From: Pedobacter steynii
Lineage (GTDB): Bacteria > Bacteroidota > Bacteroidia > Sphingobacteriales > Sphingobacteriaceae
Assembly: GCF_001721645.1 (NCBI RefSeq)
Contig: NZ_CP017141.1
Coordinates: forward strand, 6,200,001-6,264,000
Direction of reading: 5' to 3'
DNA: 64,000 nt
The notes under the pieces: generated by a model
What the model saw: only the letters and a program-made list of their open reading frames with translations
Databases searched by the model: none
What the model was told of the DNA's origin: nothing
Position numbers and translations under genes: made by a program
Part shown: piece after piece, positions 24,915 to 33,413 of the stretch
Layout of the letters: each line of letters opens with the position of its first letter
How positions within the stretch are numbered: the stretch's first letter is position 1

Positions 24915-25568
24915 TTAGCCCATCAATTCTTTCATCAGCTTATCAAAAGCTTCTTTCATTTCTGCAAGTTCCTGTTCTACTTTTGCTAGACGGCTTTCGA
25001 TTTCACTGGCCGGTTTGCTATAATGCTCTTCAACAGCTTCATCCTGACTAAGATCCGGGGTTCCTGAAAGCAGATGAATATACCTCATTTCTTTTTGACC
25101 CGCTTTTCTTGGCAATTGCAAAATATACGGTTGTTCCGCATCAGCCAGCCGTTCCAATACCGATTGTACTTCCTCCAGGGATTCAAATTCGAATAATCTT
25201 CCTGAATTGGTATTGAGTTCACCAGGAGTCTGAGGGCCTCTTAACATGAGCAGACATAGAATGGCAACTTCCTGCGGAGTAACCGGGAAGACAATAGCGA
25301 AATTATGCTTGTATTTTATACTTCTGCTGGATCCACCGGTAGCGGTAGAGATTAGTCCTTTTCTTTTAAGCACATCAAGCGTCAGAACCACGGTTTGTTC
25401 ATCATATTGAACCACCGGCTTACGGGACGTCTTCTGATTACAGGCAGCGGTGATTCCATTCACCGTCATTGGATAATACTCGGGTGTTGTTTTAGATTTC
25501 TCCATCAATACGCCAAGAACACGAAGCTCTTCAGCGTTTAATACGGGCAAAGTTTGTGTAGATTCCAT
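24915..25568 (-). CDS. yceH: YceH family (DUF480) protein
   Basis: A 217-residue protein with the two winged-helix modules of DUF480: LNAEELRVLGVLMEKSKTTPEYYPMT at the start and a second module PVTPQEVAILCLLMLRGPQTPGEL (96-119). The C-terminal ~45 residues form a coiled coil (IESRLAKVEQELAEMKEAFDKL). The function is not established; the fold suggests nucleic-acid binding. It lies 24 bases upstream of the LprI-like ATG on the same strand. Confidence 0.92.
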   Translation of the reverse strand: MESTQTLPVLNAEELRVLGVLMEKSKTTPEYYPMTVNGITAACNQKTSRKPVVQYDEQTVVLTLDVLKRKGLISTATGGSSRSIKYKHNFAIVFPVTPQEVAILCLLMLRGPQTPGELNTNSGRLFEFESLEEVQSVLERLADAEQPYILQLPRKAGQKEMRYIHLLSGTPDLSQDEAVEEHYSKPASEIESRLAKVEQELAEMKEAFDKLMKELMG

Positions 25569-25600
25569 GCCTAAAGATAAAAATAAAGGCGGATGTTACC

Positions 25601-26593
25601 TTATGCCGACAAAATCCGGTCAATCTTTTGCAATTCTTCTGTACTAAAAGTAATGTTATTTAGGCATTTCAAGGAATCTGCAAGTTGTTCAGGCTTACTG
25701 GCACCAACCAGAACGGAAGTTACACGTTCATCCCTCAGAATCCATGAAAGTGCCATATGGGCGAGCTTCTGGCCTCTTTCGCCTGCAATCGCATTCAGTT
25801 CGTTCAGTTGTCTGATTCTTTCCGGAGTAATCTGGTCCTGCTGTAATGCACCATGTGATTTTGCCGCTCTGGAATCCGAAGGAATATCCTTCAGGTATTT
25901 GTCGGTCAGCATTCCCTGGGCCAAGGGAGAGAAAGGAATACAGCCAACCCCCTCATGACCTAATAAATCCAGTAATCCGCCTTCAATCCAGCGTTCGTAC
26001 ATGGAATATTTGGGCTGATGGATAAGACATGGCGTTCCCAGCCTTTGGAGTATCTTAATGGCTTTCGCTGCTTCTTCAGCTTTGTAATTTGAGATCCCCA
26101 CATACAGTGCTTTCCCCTGACGTACGATCAGGTCCAATGCAGCCATTGTTTCCTCCAGTGGAGTTTCCGGATCCGGACGATGGTGATAAAAAATATCTAC
26201 ATAATCCAGCCTCATGCGTTTCAGGCTTTGATCCAGACTGGAAACAAGGTACTTTTTAGAACCCCAGTCTCCATAAGGTCCATCCCACATGGTATATCCG
26301 GCTTTGGAAGAAATGATCATCTCGTCCCTGTAACCTTCAAAATCCCGCTTCAATAACCTGCCAAAATTTTCTTCAGCCGATCCCGGAGGCGGGCCATAGT
26401 TATTGGCAAGGTCAAAATGAGTAATCCCATTGTCGAATGCAAGTTTCAAAATATTGCTGCAATTCTCCAGCTGATCTACATGTCCGAAATTATGCCATAA
26501 GCCCAGCGAGATTGCCGGAAGCTTTAATCCACTGTTTCCGCACCTGCGGTATTGCATTTGAGAGTATCTGTTTGGGGCGGCTGTATAAGACAT
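25601..26593 (-). CDS. yghZ: Aldo/keto reductase, YghZ (L-glyceraldehyde 3-phosphate reductase) type
   Basis: The 330-residue protein begins MSYTAAPNRYSQMQYRRCGNSG, nearly the YghZ/Gpr start, and contains LSLGLWHNFGHVD-like and HFDLANNYGPPPGSAEENFG segments with the catalytic Asp and Tyr, ISSKAGY with the Lys, and FYHHRPD with the His. YghZ-type enzymes reduce L-glyceraldehyde 3-phosphate and methylglyoxal. I used the ATG at 26593 because the longer frame (26626) begins inside the hairpin at 26624-26654 and lacks similarity. Confidence 0.92.
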   Translation of the reverse strand: MSYTAAPNRYSQMQYRRCGNSGLKLPAISLGLWHNFGHVDQLENCSNILKLAFDNGITHFDLANNYGPPPGSAEENFGRLLKRDFEGYRDEMIISSKAGYTMWDGPYGDWGSKKYLVSSLDQSLKRMRLDYVDIFYHHRPDPETPLEETMAALDLIVRQGKALYVGISNYKAEEAAKAIKILQRLGTPCLIHQPKYSMYERWIEGGLLDLLGHEGVGCIPFSPLAQGMLTDKYLKDIPSDSRAAKSHGALQQDQITPERIRQLNELNAIAGERGQKLAHMALSWILRDERVTSVLVGASKPEQLADSLKCLNNITFSTEELQKIDRILSA

Positions 26594-26623
26594 AGCTGGA
26601 GGGGGAATGGGAAAGAGAATAAG

Positions 26624-26654
26624 CATCAGTAGCCGTTCGTGACGGCTACTGATG
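26624..26654 (-). terminator. Hairpin terminator after the histone-like gene
   Basis: A perfect 13-base inverted repeat (CATCAGTAGCCGT / ACGGCTACTGATG, loop of 5) lies 17 bases downstream of the small histone-like gene on the minus strand. Confidence 0.75.
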
Positions 26655-26670
26655 TTCGAATGAATCGATA

Positions 26671-26850
26671 TTATTTACCGCTGTTCTTTTTGTCTGTTAC
26701 TTCAGTACGGATTTCTTGTGCAAGAACTTTTAAATCCTGCATAGCTTTACGTACTCTAGTTCCTGCTGCGCTGTTTCCTGCATTATAAAATTTCTCTGCA
26801 TCAGCCTCTACAGAAGCTAGTAATTCTTTAACTTTTGAAAATTTTTCCAT
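26671..26850 (-). CDS. Histone H1-like (Hc1-type) small basic protein
   Basis: A 59-residue ORF on the minus strand (ATG at 26848-26850, TAA at 26671-26673) encodes MEKFSKVKELLASVEADAEK..., with the core GNSAAGTRVRKAMQDLKVLA and a Lys-rich tail. This is the short histone H1-like family widespread in Bacteroidota and thought to bind DNA. It has a -7 element 24 bases upstream and a strong terminator downstream, so it is a complete small transcription unit. Confidence 0.88.
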   Translation of the reverse strand: MEKFSKVKELLASVEADAEKFYNAGNSAAGTRVRKAMQDLKVLAQEIRTEVTDKKNSGK

Positions 26851-26873
26851 GTTTTGATTATTTAATTTATAGC

Positions 26874-26881
26874 CAAATATA
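26874..26881 (-). promoter_or_regulatory. -7 promoter element for the histone H1-like gene
   Basis: The minus strand reads TATATTTG, an exact TAnnTTTG match, 24 bases before the start codon at 26850. Confidence 0.55.
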
Positions 26882-27001
26882 TATTATTTTGGAAATAAAC
26901 GTACATAACTTAGCTTCTATTGCGCTTTTTCTATTAAATCTATCTTATTTTTTCTTTTTTAAACCTCATTCAGCCCCCTCAGGGGCCCTTTCAGACCTCT
27001 T

Positions 27002-27658
27002 TCAGGGACGGGAATAGCGCTTCTCAGTCATAAAATCCAATTGGCCGGCAAGGGAATAATAGGCTTTTCCTTCCTGCTCCTTTAACCTTTCCGTAAACAA
27101 AATTCCATTCAGGTGATCCGTTTCGTGCTGAAAAATCACTGCAGTAAACCCTTCAATAATTTCCTCTTTTTCCTGGCCGGACTGGTCAGTATATTTAAGC
27201 CTGATGGAATGATGACGTACCACATCTCCTATCGCATCCGGAATAGACAAACACCCTTCCTGTCCTTTTCGCAACAACTCAGACCTCCAGGTGATCTTTG
27301 GATTCAGATACAGTTCAAAAGGCTCTCCCTCTTTATCATATCGCTTTACCCAGATGATATTACGGTTAATCCCTACCTGTGGCCCGGCAATTCCTATTCC
27401 CGGCCTCCTTACATCCCTCATGGCGAGGTACATGCGCCGCGCCAGCACTTTAATTAAAGGATCTTTAGGGTTAATATCAGCAGATACTGAGGTCAGCACC
27501 TTCAGCTCCTGCGCTTCAGTAATCTGAGTTACCCTCAACATGGTTGCGGTATCCCCTGACAGGATGATTGATTTTTCGCTGGCATTAAACCTTTGTGCAA
27601 AGCTGCAGGCCGGGATGGAAATGATGATGCCCAGCAGGGCAAGAAAGAATGTTCTCAT
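27002..27658 (-). CDS. def: Peptide deformylase with an N-terminal signal peptide
   Basis: The protein has the three deformylase motifs: GIGIAGPQ (87-94; the consensus is GxGLAAxQ), EGCLSIP (134-140) and HETDH (178-182), so the metal-binding Cys and two His are intact. It is preceded by about 60 extra residues including a clear hydrophobic signal (MRTFFLALLGIIISIPACSFA). Standard deformylase works in the cytoplasm on nascent chains; this one appears to be exported or lipid-anchored (Cys18 in a weak lipobox). Its substrate is therefore unknown. The housekeeping deformylase is not in this window. Confidence 0.88.
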   Translation of the reverse strand: MRTFFLALLGIIISIPACSFAQRFNASEKSIILSGDTATMLRVTQITEAQELKVLTSVSADINPKDPLIKVLARRMYLAMRDVRRPGIGIAGPQVGINRNIIWVKRYDKEGEPFELYLNPKITWRSELLRKGQEGCLSIPDAIGDVVRHHSIRLKYTDQSGQEKEEIIEGFTAVIFQHETDHLNGILFTERLKEQEGKAYYSLAGQLDFMTEKRYSRP

Positions 27659-27750
27659 AGATTGATACCCGATAGTCTGACTAAGGTAATGATTTAAAAT
27701 AAAACGGTTTTTACTTTGATTTTGTTAAAAAGCTACCGAGATTAGCAAAA

Positions 27751-27900
27751 ATGGAACAGAGAACCAGCCTATACAGCGCAACATTAATGACTTATAATAA
27801 AAGTCAGCTGCAAGTATATGCCCTTTTCAAAAGGTTTTCCAGGGAGAATTATCCCTTCGGCTTTACTTACCAGATAACAAGTAAAGACTTTATTAATTAA
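27751..27900 (+). CDS. Possible small gene (49 residues)
   Basis: An ATG at 27751 opens a 49-codon frame ending with TAA at 27898-27900, and a terminator hairpin begins at the next base. The peptide (MEQRTSLYSATLMTYNKSQL...) has no signal or membrane segment and resembles nothing I know. The tight coupling of stop and hairpin suggests a real short transcript, either a small protein or a small RNA. The 436-base stretch 27659-28094 holds nothing else I can identify. Confidence 0.4.
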   Translation: MEQRTSLYSATLMTYNKSQLQVYALFKRFSRENYPFGFTYQITSKDFIN

Positions 27901-27942
27901 GCCCCGAATCATTTATTTCCAATCGGTTCAGGGGCCTTTTTC
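27901..27942 (+). terminator. Intrinsic terminator
   Basis: GCCCCGAATC (27901-27910) pairs with CGGTTC-A-GGGGC (25-35, one bulged A), followed by CTTTTTCTT. It lies directly after the possible 49-residue gene. Confidence 0.7.
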
Positions 27943-28094
27943 TTCTGATCAATTCTGCTATATTATCTTTTAAGACTCTGGCAATTTTGCCTGTTTTCTT
28001 TTATACCTGATTGATCTGTTATGCAAGAACTCCTTTGCGTTGCCTTTATTTTTCATCAGTAATTAATCATTATTCACATCAAGACATTTAAAAC

Positions 28095-28475
28095 ATGGAA
28101 ACAAAGTCATTATCCTTATCCAAAAGCGATTTAAAACTGCTAAAAGAACACCTGGACAAATCTGACATGAGCTCATACAACAAAGAAAAACTAAGACAGG
28201 AAATTAAAGAAGCCACGATCTATGCAGATCAGGAACTTCCTGGCGATGTAGTTTGTTTGAAATCTGAAGCCAGAATAGCCAATACAAAGACCGGCAAAGA
28301 GTTTAATTTCAGGATCGTAATGCCCGAAGAAGCGAATATAAAACTACAAAAAGTATCTGTTTTCGCACCTATCAGCATTGCTTTATTCGGATACAGAACA
28401 GGCGACATCATTAACTGGGAGATGCCCGATGGCATTCAGGAGTTTAAAATACTGGAAGTAAAGAAAATTTCTTAA
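28095..28475 (+). CDS. GreA/Rnk-type C-terminal domain protein
   Basis: A 126-residue protein with a short helical N-terminus and a C-terminal FKBP-like GreA/GreB domain: LPGDVVCLKSEARIANTKTG, FRIVMPEEAN, VSVFAPISIALFGYRTGDII. It lacks the coiled-coil finger of GreA, so it resembles Rnk-like regulators that bind RNA polymerase without cleavage-stimulating activity. The function is inferred from family only. Confidence 0.85.
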   Translation: METKSLSLSKSDLKLLKEHLDKSDMSSYNKEKLRQEIKEATIYADQELPGDVVCLKSEARIANTKTGKEFNFRIVMPEEANIKLQKVSVFAPISIALFGYRTGDIINWEMPDGIQEFKILEVKKIS

Positions 28476-28579
28476 CTCTGGTTCCCCTTCAAAGTCGCAT
28501 TCCAGCTCCTAAAAATAGCGAGAATGTCAGGAATGCGTCTTTGTTTGGAAAATATTCTAAAAATCACAGAAAATATTCC

Positions 28580-28587
28580 TACATTTG
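28580..28587 (+). promoter_or_regulatory. -7 promoter element for the Xre-RES operon
   Basis: TACATTTG matches TAnnTTTG and lies 21 bases before the antitoxin ATG at 28609. Confidence 0.5.
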
Positions 28588-28608
28588 AGATTACAAAAAT
28601 GAAGTAAT

Positions 28609-29073
28609 ATGGCAAGTACTCCAAAACCCTACAAAACCAAGGCTAAAGTATCGGTAGTTGCTGAAGCAGCACTTATCGCTCCTTATCAATCCTTATATAC
28701 CAATTCGATCAGTGTGCTTACCAGTGCCAAAAATGGCTTATCTGCAAAAGCAGCACTTGATTTCCTGAGCCTGTCTGGTTTTACCAGGGAAGAGTTTCAG
28801 GATACTTTTAAAACGAATGTAAAAACGATAGAGAATTATGTGAGCAATGCAGCTAAACTGGATGCGTCCTTAAGTGAGAAACTCTTAAAATCCTTCTCTC
28901 TTTTTGAAAAAGGGATAGAAATTTTTGGAACTGCAAAAGCTTTTCATTTATGGTTAAACACCCCTTCTTATGGTCTGGGCAATCAGGTTCCTTTTGATCT
29001 GATGGACACCATTACCGGTATTTCTCTGATTGAAGAAGAATTAATCAGGATAGAATACGGTGATTTAGCTTAG
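28609..29073 (+). CDS. Type II antitoxin, Xre/ParS family (DUF2384)
   Basis: A 154-residue protein with an N-terminal Xre-like helix-turn-helix region (KAALDFLSLSGFTREEFQDTF, ~47-67) and a C-terminal MbcA/ParS (DUF2384) domain (EKGIEIFGTAKAFHLWLNTPSYGLG, DLMDTITGISLIEEELIRIEYG) that wraps and inhibits RES toxins. Its stop is one base before the RES gene start, the standard order for these systems. It probably represses its own promoter. Confidence 0.93.
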   Translation: MASTPKPYKTKAKVSVVAEAALIAPYQSLYTNSISVLTSAKNGLSAKAALDFLSLSGFTREEFQDTFKTNVKTIENYVSNAAKLDASLSEKLLKSFSLFEKGIEIFGTAKAFHLWLNTPSYGLGNQVPFDLMDTITGISLIEEELIRIEYGDLA

Positions 29074-29074
29074 T

Positions 29075-29524
29075 ATGCAGGTATTTCGAATTGCCCTTAC
29101 CAAATATGCCGGTGCTTTAGTAGCTTCCGGAAGAGCAGCACGCTGGAATCCCAATGAAGTGGAGGTGATTTATAGTGCAGGATCACGTTCTCTGGCCTGT
29201 CTGGAAAACGTAGTACACAGAAATCAGATTGGGCTCAACAATTCTTTCCAGGTAATGACCATTGAAATTCCCGATGACATTATGGTACTTAGCATTGAGC
29301 TGAAGAAATTACCTTCAAACTGGGTTATCTTTGAAAACATGCCCCTTACGCAGGCTATGGGCGAAAACTGGATCCGAGAAGGAAAATCAGCAGTATTAAA
29401 AGTCCCCTCTTCCATCATTCCTGCAGAATACAATTACCTGATCAATCCGCAGCATCCGGATTTTAAATTGATCAAACTCCTGAAATCAGAATCCTTTGTC
29501 TTTGATAAGAGGATCAAATTATAG
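29075..29524 (+). CDS. RES-domain toxin
   Basis: A 149-residue RES protein with the ARG/ADP-ribosyl-transferase-like core: FRIALTKYAGALVASGRAARWN (Arg20/Arg23), VIYSAGSRSLACLE (Tyr33, Glu44), and the C-terminal WIREGKSAVLKVPSSIIP and NYLINPQHPDF. RES toxins degrade NAD+ or ADP-ribosylate PRPP synthetase. All conserved positions I can see are intact, so the toxin is probably active and held in check by the upstream antitoxin. Confidence 0.93.
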   Translation: MQVFRIALTKYAGALVASGRAARWNPNEVEVIYSAGSRSLACLENVVHRNQIGLNNSFQVMTIEIPDDIMVLSIELKKLPSNWVIFENMPLTQAMGENWIREGKSAVLKVPSSIIPAEYNYLINPQHPDFKLIKLLKSESFVFDKRIKL

Positions 29525-29527
29525 TGT

Positions 29528-30295
29528 TTACCTTCCGGCCAGCTTAATCATCCGTTGTGCCAGATCTTTTCCAAGATAGCCGTCAATAATACCATGAACC
29601 AGGTACAATATCGGCGTCATGAGGATGGCAACAACAAACTTGTAGGTATAATTCACCAATCCGATAGCGGCAACCATTTGCCAGCTCCAGTGGTACTGAG
29701 GATTCAGGTAAAAGGCGATAAAGATCACTACAAAGCTATCGATACACTGAGAAACCACTGTAGAACCTGTTGCCCGTAACCATAGGGCCTTATCTCCCGT
29801 CACTTTCTTTATTTTATGAAAGATGAGCACATCGGCGATCTGCCCGATCAGGAAGGCGATAATAGAGCCTACAATAATCCACATTCCCTGTCCGAATATC
29901 CCTGCAAAAGCTGCGTTCATATTCAGCTGATGTCCTTCAATATTCTGGTTCACCCAAAAATCAGAAGGTGTAAGCCGCATTGCTGCACCAACAATGATAA
30001 AAGCGTAAGAGATCAGCACCGCTGTTAAGATGGACAGGAAACGCACCTGTCTGACCCCAAAATATTCATTGATGATATCGGTCATGATAAAAATCAGTGG
30101 CCAGGTTAACACCCCTGCCGACATATTAAAGGAAAGGTTAGGCACTCCAAGCAGATTAATGTCAAACTGTTTGATTCCAAGCGTTCCCTCTACCGTAAAT
30201 ATTTTTACGCCTATAAATTCTGAGAGGATGGCATTGGCAACGAAAAAGGAGCCTAAAACGAGCAGCAACCTGCTTTCTTTTGTTTTAAAAGTCAT
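29528..30295 (-). CDS. yhhQ: Queuosine precursor transporter, YhhQ/VUT family
   Basis: A 255-residue inner-membrane protein with about six helices and the family motifs FVANAILSEFIGVKIF, FIMTDIINEYFGVRQVRF, GQIADVLIFHKIKK and LRATGSTVVSQCIDSFVVI. E. coli YhhQ imports preQ0/preQ1 for queuosine synthesis. A queE homologue lies 10 kb away (40373), so this organism may both make and salvage the precursor. It converges on the RES gene with 3 bases between stops and is divergent from the methionine aminotransferase gene. Confidence 0.9.
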   Translation of the reverse strand: MTFKTKESRLLLVLGSFFVANAILSEFIGVKIFTVEGTLGIKQFDINLLGVPNLSFNMSAGVLTWPLIFIMTDIINEYFGVRQVRFLSILTAVLISYAFIIVGAAMRLTPSDFWVNQNIEGHQLNMNAAFAGIFGQGMWIIVGSIIAFLIGQIADVLIFHKIKKVTGDKALWLRATGSTVVSQCIDSFVVIFIAFYLNPQYHWSWQMVAAIGLVNYTYKFVVAILMTPILYLVHGIIDGYLGKDLAQRMIKLAGR

Positions 30296-30362
30296 AGCAG
30301 GATGAAATTATTAAATAAATCTGATATAAGGGGATAAATATTATTTCTATTTTCGTTGCCAC

Positions 30363-31508
30363 ATGATATCTACACAATCAAAACTACCTGGAACAGGCAC
30401 GAACATTTTTTCGGTCATGTCCAAATTAGCTGAAGAACACCAAGCAATTAATCTTTCTCAGGGATTTCCTGATTACGACGCTGATCCAAAACTAATTGAA
30501 TATGTAGCGGATGCGATGAAGCAGGGATTCAATCAATATGCTCCTATGACCGGACTTCCGGCACTCAGGGAGCTGATTTCTGAAAAGATGGATTATCTTT
30601 ATGGCGCCAGTTATCATCCTGAAACGGAAATAACTGTTACTGCCGGAGGCACACAAGGGATATTTACTGCCCTGAATGCTTATATCAATGCCGGAGATGA
30701 AGTGATCATTTTTGAACCTGCGTACGACTGTTATGCGCCCACTATAAAGATGCTTGGCGGCCTGGTAAAGCCCTATCAGCTAGCCCCTCCAAATTACGAG
30801 ATCGACTGGGAAATGGTGAAGAAGCTATTTTCTGCCAATACCAAAATGATCATTTTAAACAGTCCTCAAAATCCTACCGGCTGCGTTTTGTCGGAGAAGG
30901 ACATCAAGGCCCTGATCAAGCTGACTAAAAATACCGACATCATGATTCTGAGTGATGAGGTTTATGAACACATCATTTTTGACGGCAAAAAACATCAGAG
31001 TGTCGCTTTATACCCTGAACTCAGGGAAAGGAGCTTTATTGTCGCCTCTTTTGGCAAATTGCTACACACGACAGGCTGGAAATTAGGCTATTGTCTTGCT
31101 CCTGAAGCATTGATGAAAGAGTTTAGAAAAGTCCATCAATTTAATGTTTTCAGTGTGAACACCCCTATGCAGGTTGGGATAGAAAAATACCTTAAAGATC
31201 CGGAGACTTATCTTGGATTATCGGCTTATTTCCAGCAGAAACGCGATTTGTTCCGATCCCTTCTTGGAGAAACTAAGTTTAAATTATTACCTTGCAATGG
31301 TTCTTATTTCCAATGTGTTAGCTATGAGCACCTCAGCGATGAAAAAGATGTCGCCATGGCCGAAAGGTTAATTAAAGAGTTTGGCGTAGCCTCCATCCCG
31401 GTTTCTGCCTTCTATATCCGGAACACGGACCACCATATTTTACGTTTTTGTTTTGCCAAAAAGCAAGAAACCTTAGAAAAAGCCGTTGAAAGACTAGTTA
31501 AATTATAA
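30363..31508 (+). CDS. Methionine aminotransferase (YbdL-like, class I PLP enzyme)
   Basis: A 381-residue fold-type I aminotransferase: INLSQGFPDYDADPKL, VTAGGTQGI, NSPQNPTG (166-173), SDEVYEHIIFD and the PLP-lysine K232 in SFGKLLHTTGW. These features match the YbdL/kynurenine-aminotransferase branch that transaminates methionine and glutamine. The next gene, 24 bases downstream, is a YafV-type omega-amidase; the pair is known for methionine salvage with glutamine as amino donor. It is the first gene of a long plus-strand run. Confidence 0.9.
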   Translation: MISTQSKLPGTGTNIFSVMSKLAEEHQAINLSQGFPDYDADPKLIEYVADAMKQGFNQYAPMTGLPALRELISEKMDYLYGASYHPETEITVTAGGTQGIFTALNAYINAGDEVIIFEPAYDCYAPTIKMLGGLVKPYQLAPPNYEIDWEMVKKLFSANTKMIILNSPQNPTGCVLSEKDIKALIKLTKNTDIMILSDEVYEHIIFDGKKHQSVALYPELRERSFIVASFGKLLHTTGWKLGYCLAPEALMKEFRKVHQFNVFSVNTPMQVGIEKYLKDPETYLGLSAYFQQKRDLFRSLLGETKFKLLPCNGSYFQCVSYEHLSDEKDVAMAERLIKEFGVASIPVSAFYIRNTDHHILRFCFAKKQETLEKAVERLVKL

Positions 31509-31532
31509 TTTACATCTTCTTAAATTAGCATA

Positions 31533-32336
31533 ATGGAAAGTCCAGATTACCTGAATATTAAAAACCTGAAGATTACCATTTTTCAGGCCTACTTATTTTG
31601 GGAAAATATTGACAAGAACCTTCAAAACCTATCCTTAAGGTTGTCGTCAGGTGTAAAAGAAAAAACAGACCTGATTATTCTCCCTGAGATGTTCAACACC
31701 GGTTTCAGCATGAATGCGGAAGCACTTGCAGAAGAAATGAATGGAAGAACCATGCAATGGATGAACGAAATTGCAAAGAAATACGAATGTGTGGTTACCG
31801 GAAGTCTGATTATCAAAGAAAACGGAAACTATTATAACCGCCTGATCTGGATGCTTCCTGACGGTGGATACAGTCATTACGATAAGAGACACCTCTTTGG
31901 TTTAAGTGATGAAGATAAAACCTATACTCCCGGCAATGACAAAATCATTGTAGAATTAAAAGGCTGGAAGATACGCCTTGCCATCTGCTATGACCTTCGT
32001 TTTCCAGTCTGGTTGCGCAACCAGAATGAAGAATATGACATCCTGTTGCTGATCGCCAGCTGGCCGGATAAGCGTGCGATACATTGGAACGCTTTAATCC
32101 CTGCACGTGCGATTGAAAATCAGAGTTATGTGATCGCTGCAAACCGTGTGGGCCATGATGGAAAAGAAGTTTACCACAGTGGTCATTCTCAATGCATTGA
32201 CCCTATGGGTAAAACTGTCTATTACAAACCTGAGGACGAAGACTTATATACCTTCAGCATCGGTTATGAAGAACTTATAAAAACCCGCCAGACTTTTCCT
32301 TTTTTAAAGGATGCTGACAATTTTAATATCATTTAA
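31533..32336 (+). CDS. Omega-amidase, nitrilase superfamily (YafV-like)
   Basis: A 267-residue nitrilase-superfamily protein with the catalytic triad E52 (ILPEMFNTGF), K118 (DKRHLFG) and C152 (ICYDLRFP). YafV-type enzymes hydrolyse 2-oxoglutaramate and 2-oxosuccinamate, the toxic keto-amides produced when glutamine serves as amino donor. The position 24 bases after the methionine aminotransferase gene supports this. No signal peptide, so cytoplasmic. Confidence 0.92.
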   Translation: MESPDYLNIKNLKITIFQAYLFWENIDKNLQNLSLRLSSGVKEKTDLIILPEMFNTGFSMNAEALAEEMNGRTMQWMNEIAKKYECVVTGSLIIKENGNYYNRLIWMLPDGGYSHYDKRHLFGLSDEDKTYTPGNDKIIVELKGWKIRLAICYDLRFPVWLRNQNEEYDILLLIASWPDKRAIHWNALIPARAIENQSYVIAANRVGHDGKEVYHSGHSQCIDPMGKTVYYKPEDEDLYTFSIGYEELIKTRQTFPFLKDADNFNII

Positions 32337-32360
32337 AACAAACCATTACTAAACCAAACC

Positions 32361-33395
32361 ATGTTTAACCGTAGAAAATTCATAAAAGCATCTGCACTTT
32401 CAGCCTCTTTATTAGCTATCGACAGAAATAGTGCAGCAGCGATGATCCCTAATTCTTCCTCCCATGAACCTGTAAAACCCATTGTGATCTCTACCTGGGA
32501 TTTCGGTATTGCAGCCAATCAGGCTGCCTGGAAAGTACTTTCCAATGGAGGAAGGGCATTAGATGCGGTTGAAAAAGGAGTTCATGTACCCGAGGCTGAC
32601 CCTAAAAATCAGTCGGTCGGATATGGTGGTTTACCAGACAGAGATGGTCGTGTGACCCTGGATGCCTGTATTATGGATGATTTAGGCAATTGCGGCGCTG
32701 TAGCTGGTTTAGAACACATCATGCACCCTATATCTGTGGCCAGGCTGGTAATGGAGAAAACGCCACATGTGATGCTTGTGGGCGATGGCGCCCTTCAGTT
32801 TGCGCTGGAAAATGGTTTTAAGAAAGAAAACCTGCTCACTAAGGAAAGTGAAAAAGCATGGAAAGAATGGCTGAAAACGGCGAAATACGCACCGGTAATG
32901 AATATCGAGAATAAGCTTTATGATAAAGCCGCTCCGACTAAACTACCTGGAAACCAATACAATCACGATACCATAGGAATGCTGGCTATTGATGCTAAAG
33001 GAAACATATCCGGTGCATGTACCACCAGTGGAATGGCTTATAAGCTTCATGGCCGTGTAGGAGACAGCCCAATCATTGGTGCTGGTTTATACGTAGACAA
33101 TGAGGTTGGTGGTGCCACTTCTACCGGAGTTGGGGAAGAAGTAATCCGTAATGTGGGTAGCTTTTTAGTTGTGGAGCTGATGAGACAGGGTTATGCTCCT
33201 GAGGATGCCTGTAAGGAGGCAGTGATGAGGATCATCAAGAAAAAGCCTGAAATTGCAAAAGGCATTCAGGTCGGTTTCCTTGCATTGAACAAAAAGGGGG
33301 AATACGGTGCCTATGCTATTCAAAAAGGGTTCAGCTATGCCGTATGTACCAGTCAGAAGGACGATCTATTGATTCCAGGAAAAAGCTATTATTAA
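32361..33395 (+). CDS. N4-(beta-N-acetylglucosaminyl)-L-asparaginase (glycosylasparaginase)
   Basis: The 344-residue precursor has a Tat-like signal (NRRKFIKASALSASLLAI) and the Ntn-hydrolase autocleavage site NHDTIGML, with T204 as the nucleophile exposed after cleavage. GYGGLPDRDGRVTLDACIMD and CTTSGMAYKLHGRVGDSPIIGAG are also characteristic. The enzyme removes asparagine from GlcNAc-Asn, the last step of N-glycoprotein breakdown. The signal suggests periplasmic location. It lies in a run with CutC and a GH92 mannosidase, which fits N-glycan use. Confidence 0.93.
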   Translation: MFNRRKFIKASALSASLLAIDRNSAAAMIPNSSSHEPVKPIVISTWDFGIAANQAAWKVLSNGGRALDAVEKGVHVPEADPKNQSVGYGGLPDRDGRVTLDACIMDDLGNCGAVAGLEHIMHPISVARLVMEKTPHVMLVGDGALQFALENGFKKENLLTKESEKAWKEWLKTAKYAPVMNIENKLYDKAAPTKLPGNQYNHDTIGMLAIDAKGNISGACTTSGMAYKLHGRVGDSPIIGAGLYVDNEVGGATSTGVGEEVIRNVGSFLVVELMRQGYAPEDACKEAVMRIIKKKPEIAKGIQVGFLALNKKGEYGAYAIQKGFSYAVCTSQKDDLLIPGKSYY

Positions 33396-33413
33396 TATTT
33401 TTCATTGTATAAA

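Noticed and set aside
26973..26986. Hairpin GCCCC-ctca-GGGGC after the deformylase gene as a terminator
   Set aside because: The minus strand has no T run after it, so termination of the deformylase transcript here is not supported.
27113..27527. Two long open frames opposite the peptide deformylase gene
   Set aside because: Both are antisense to the catalytic domain, with no initiation context or family features.
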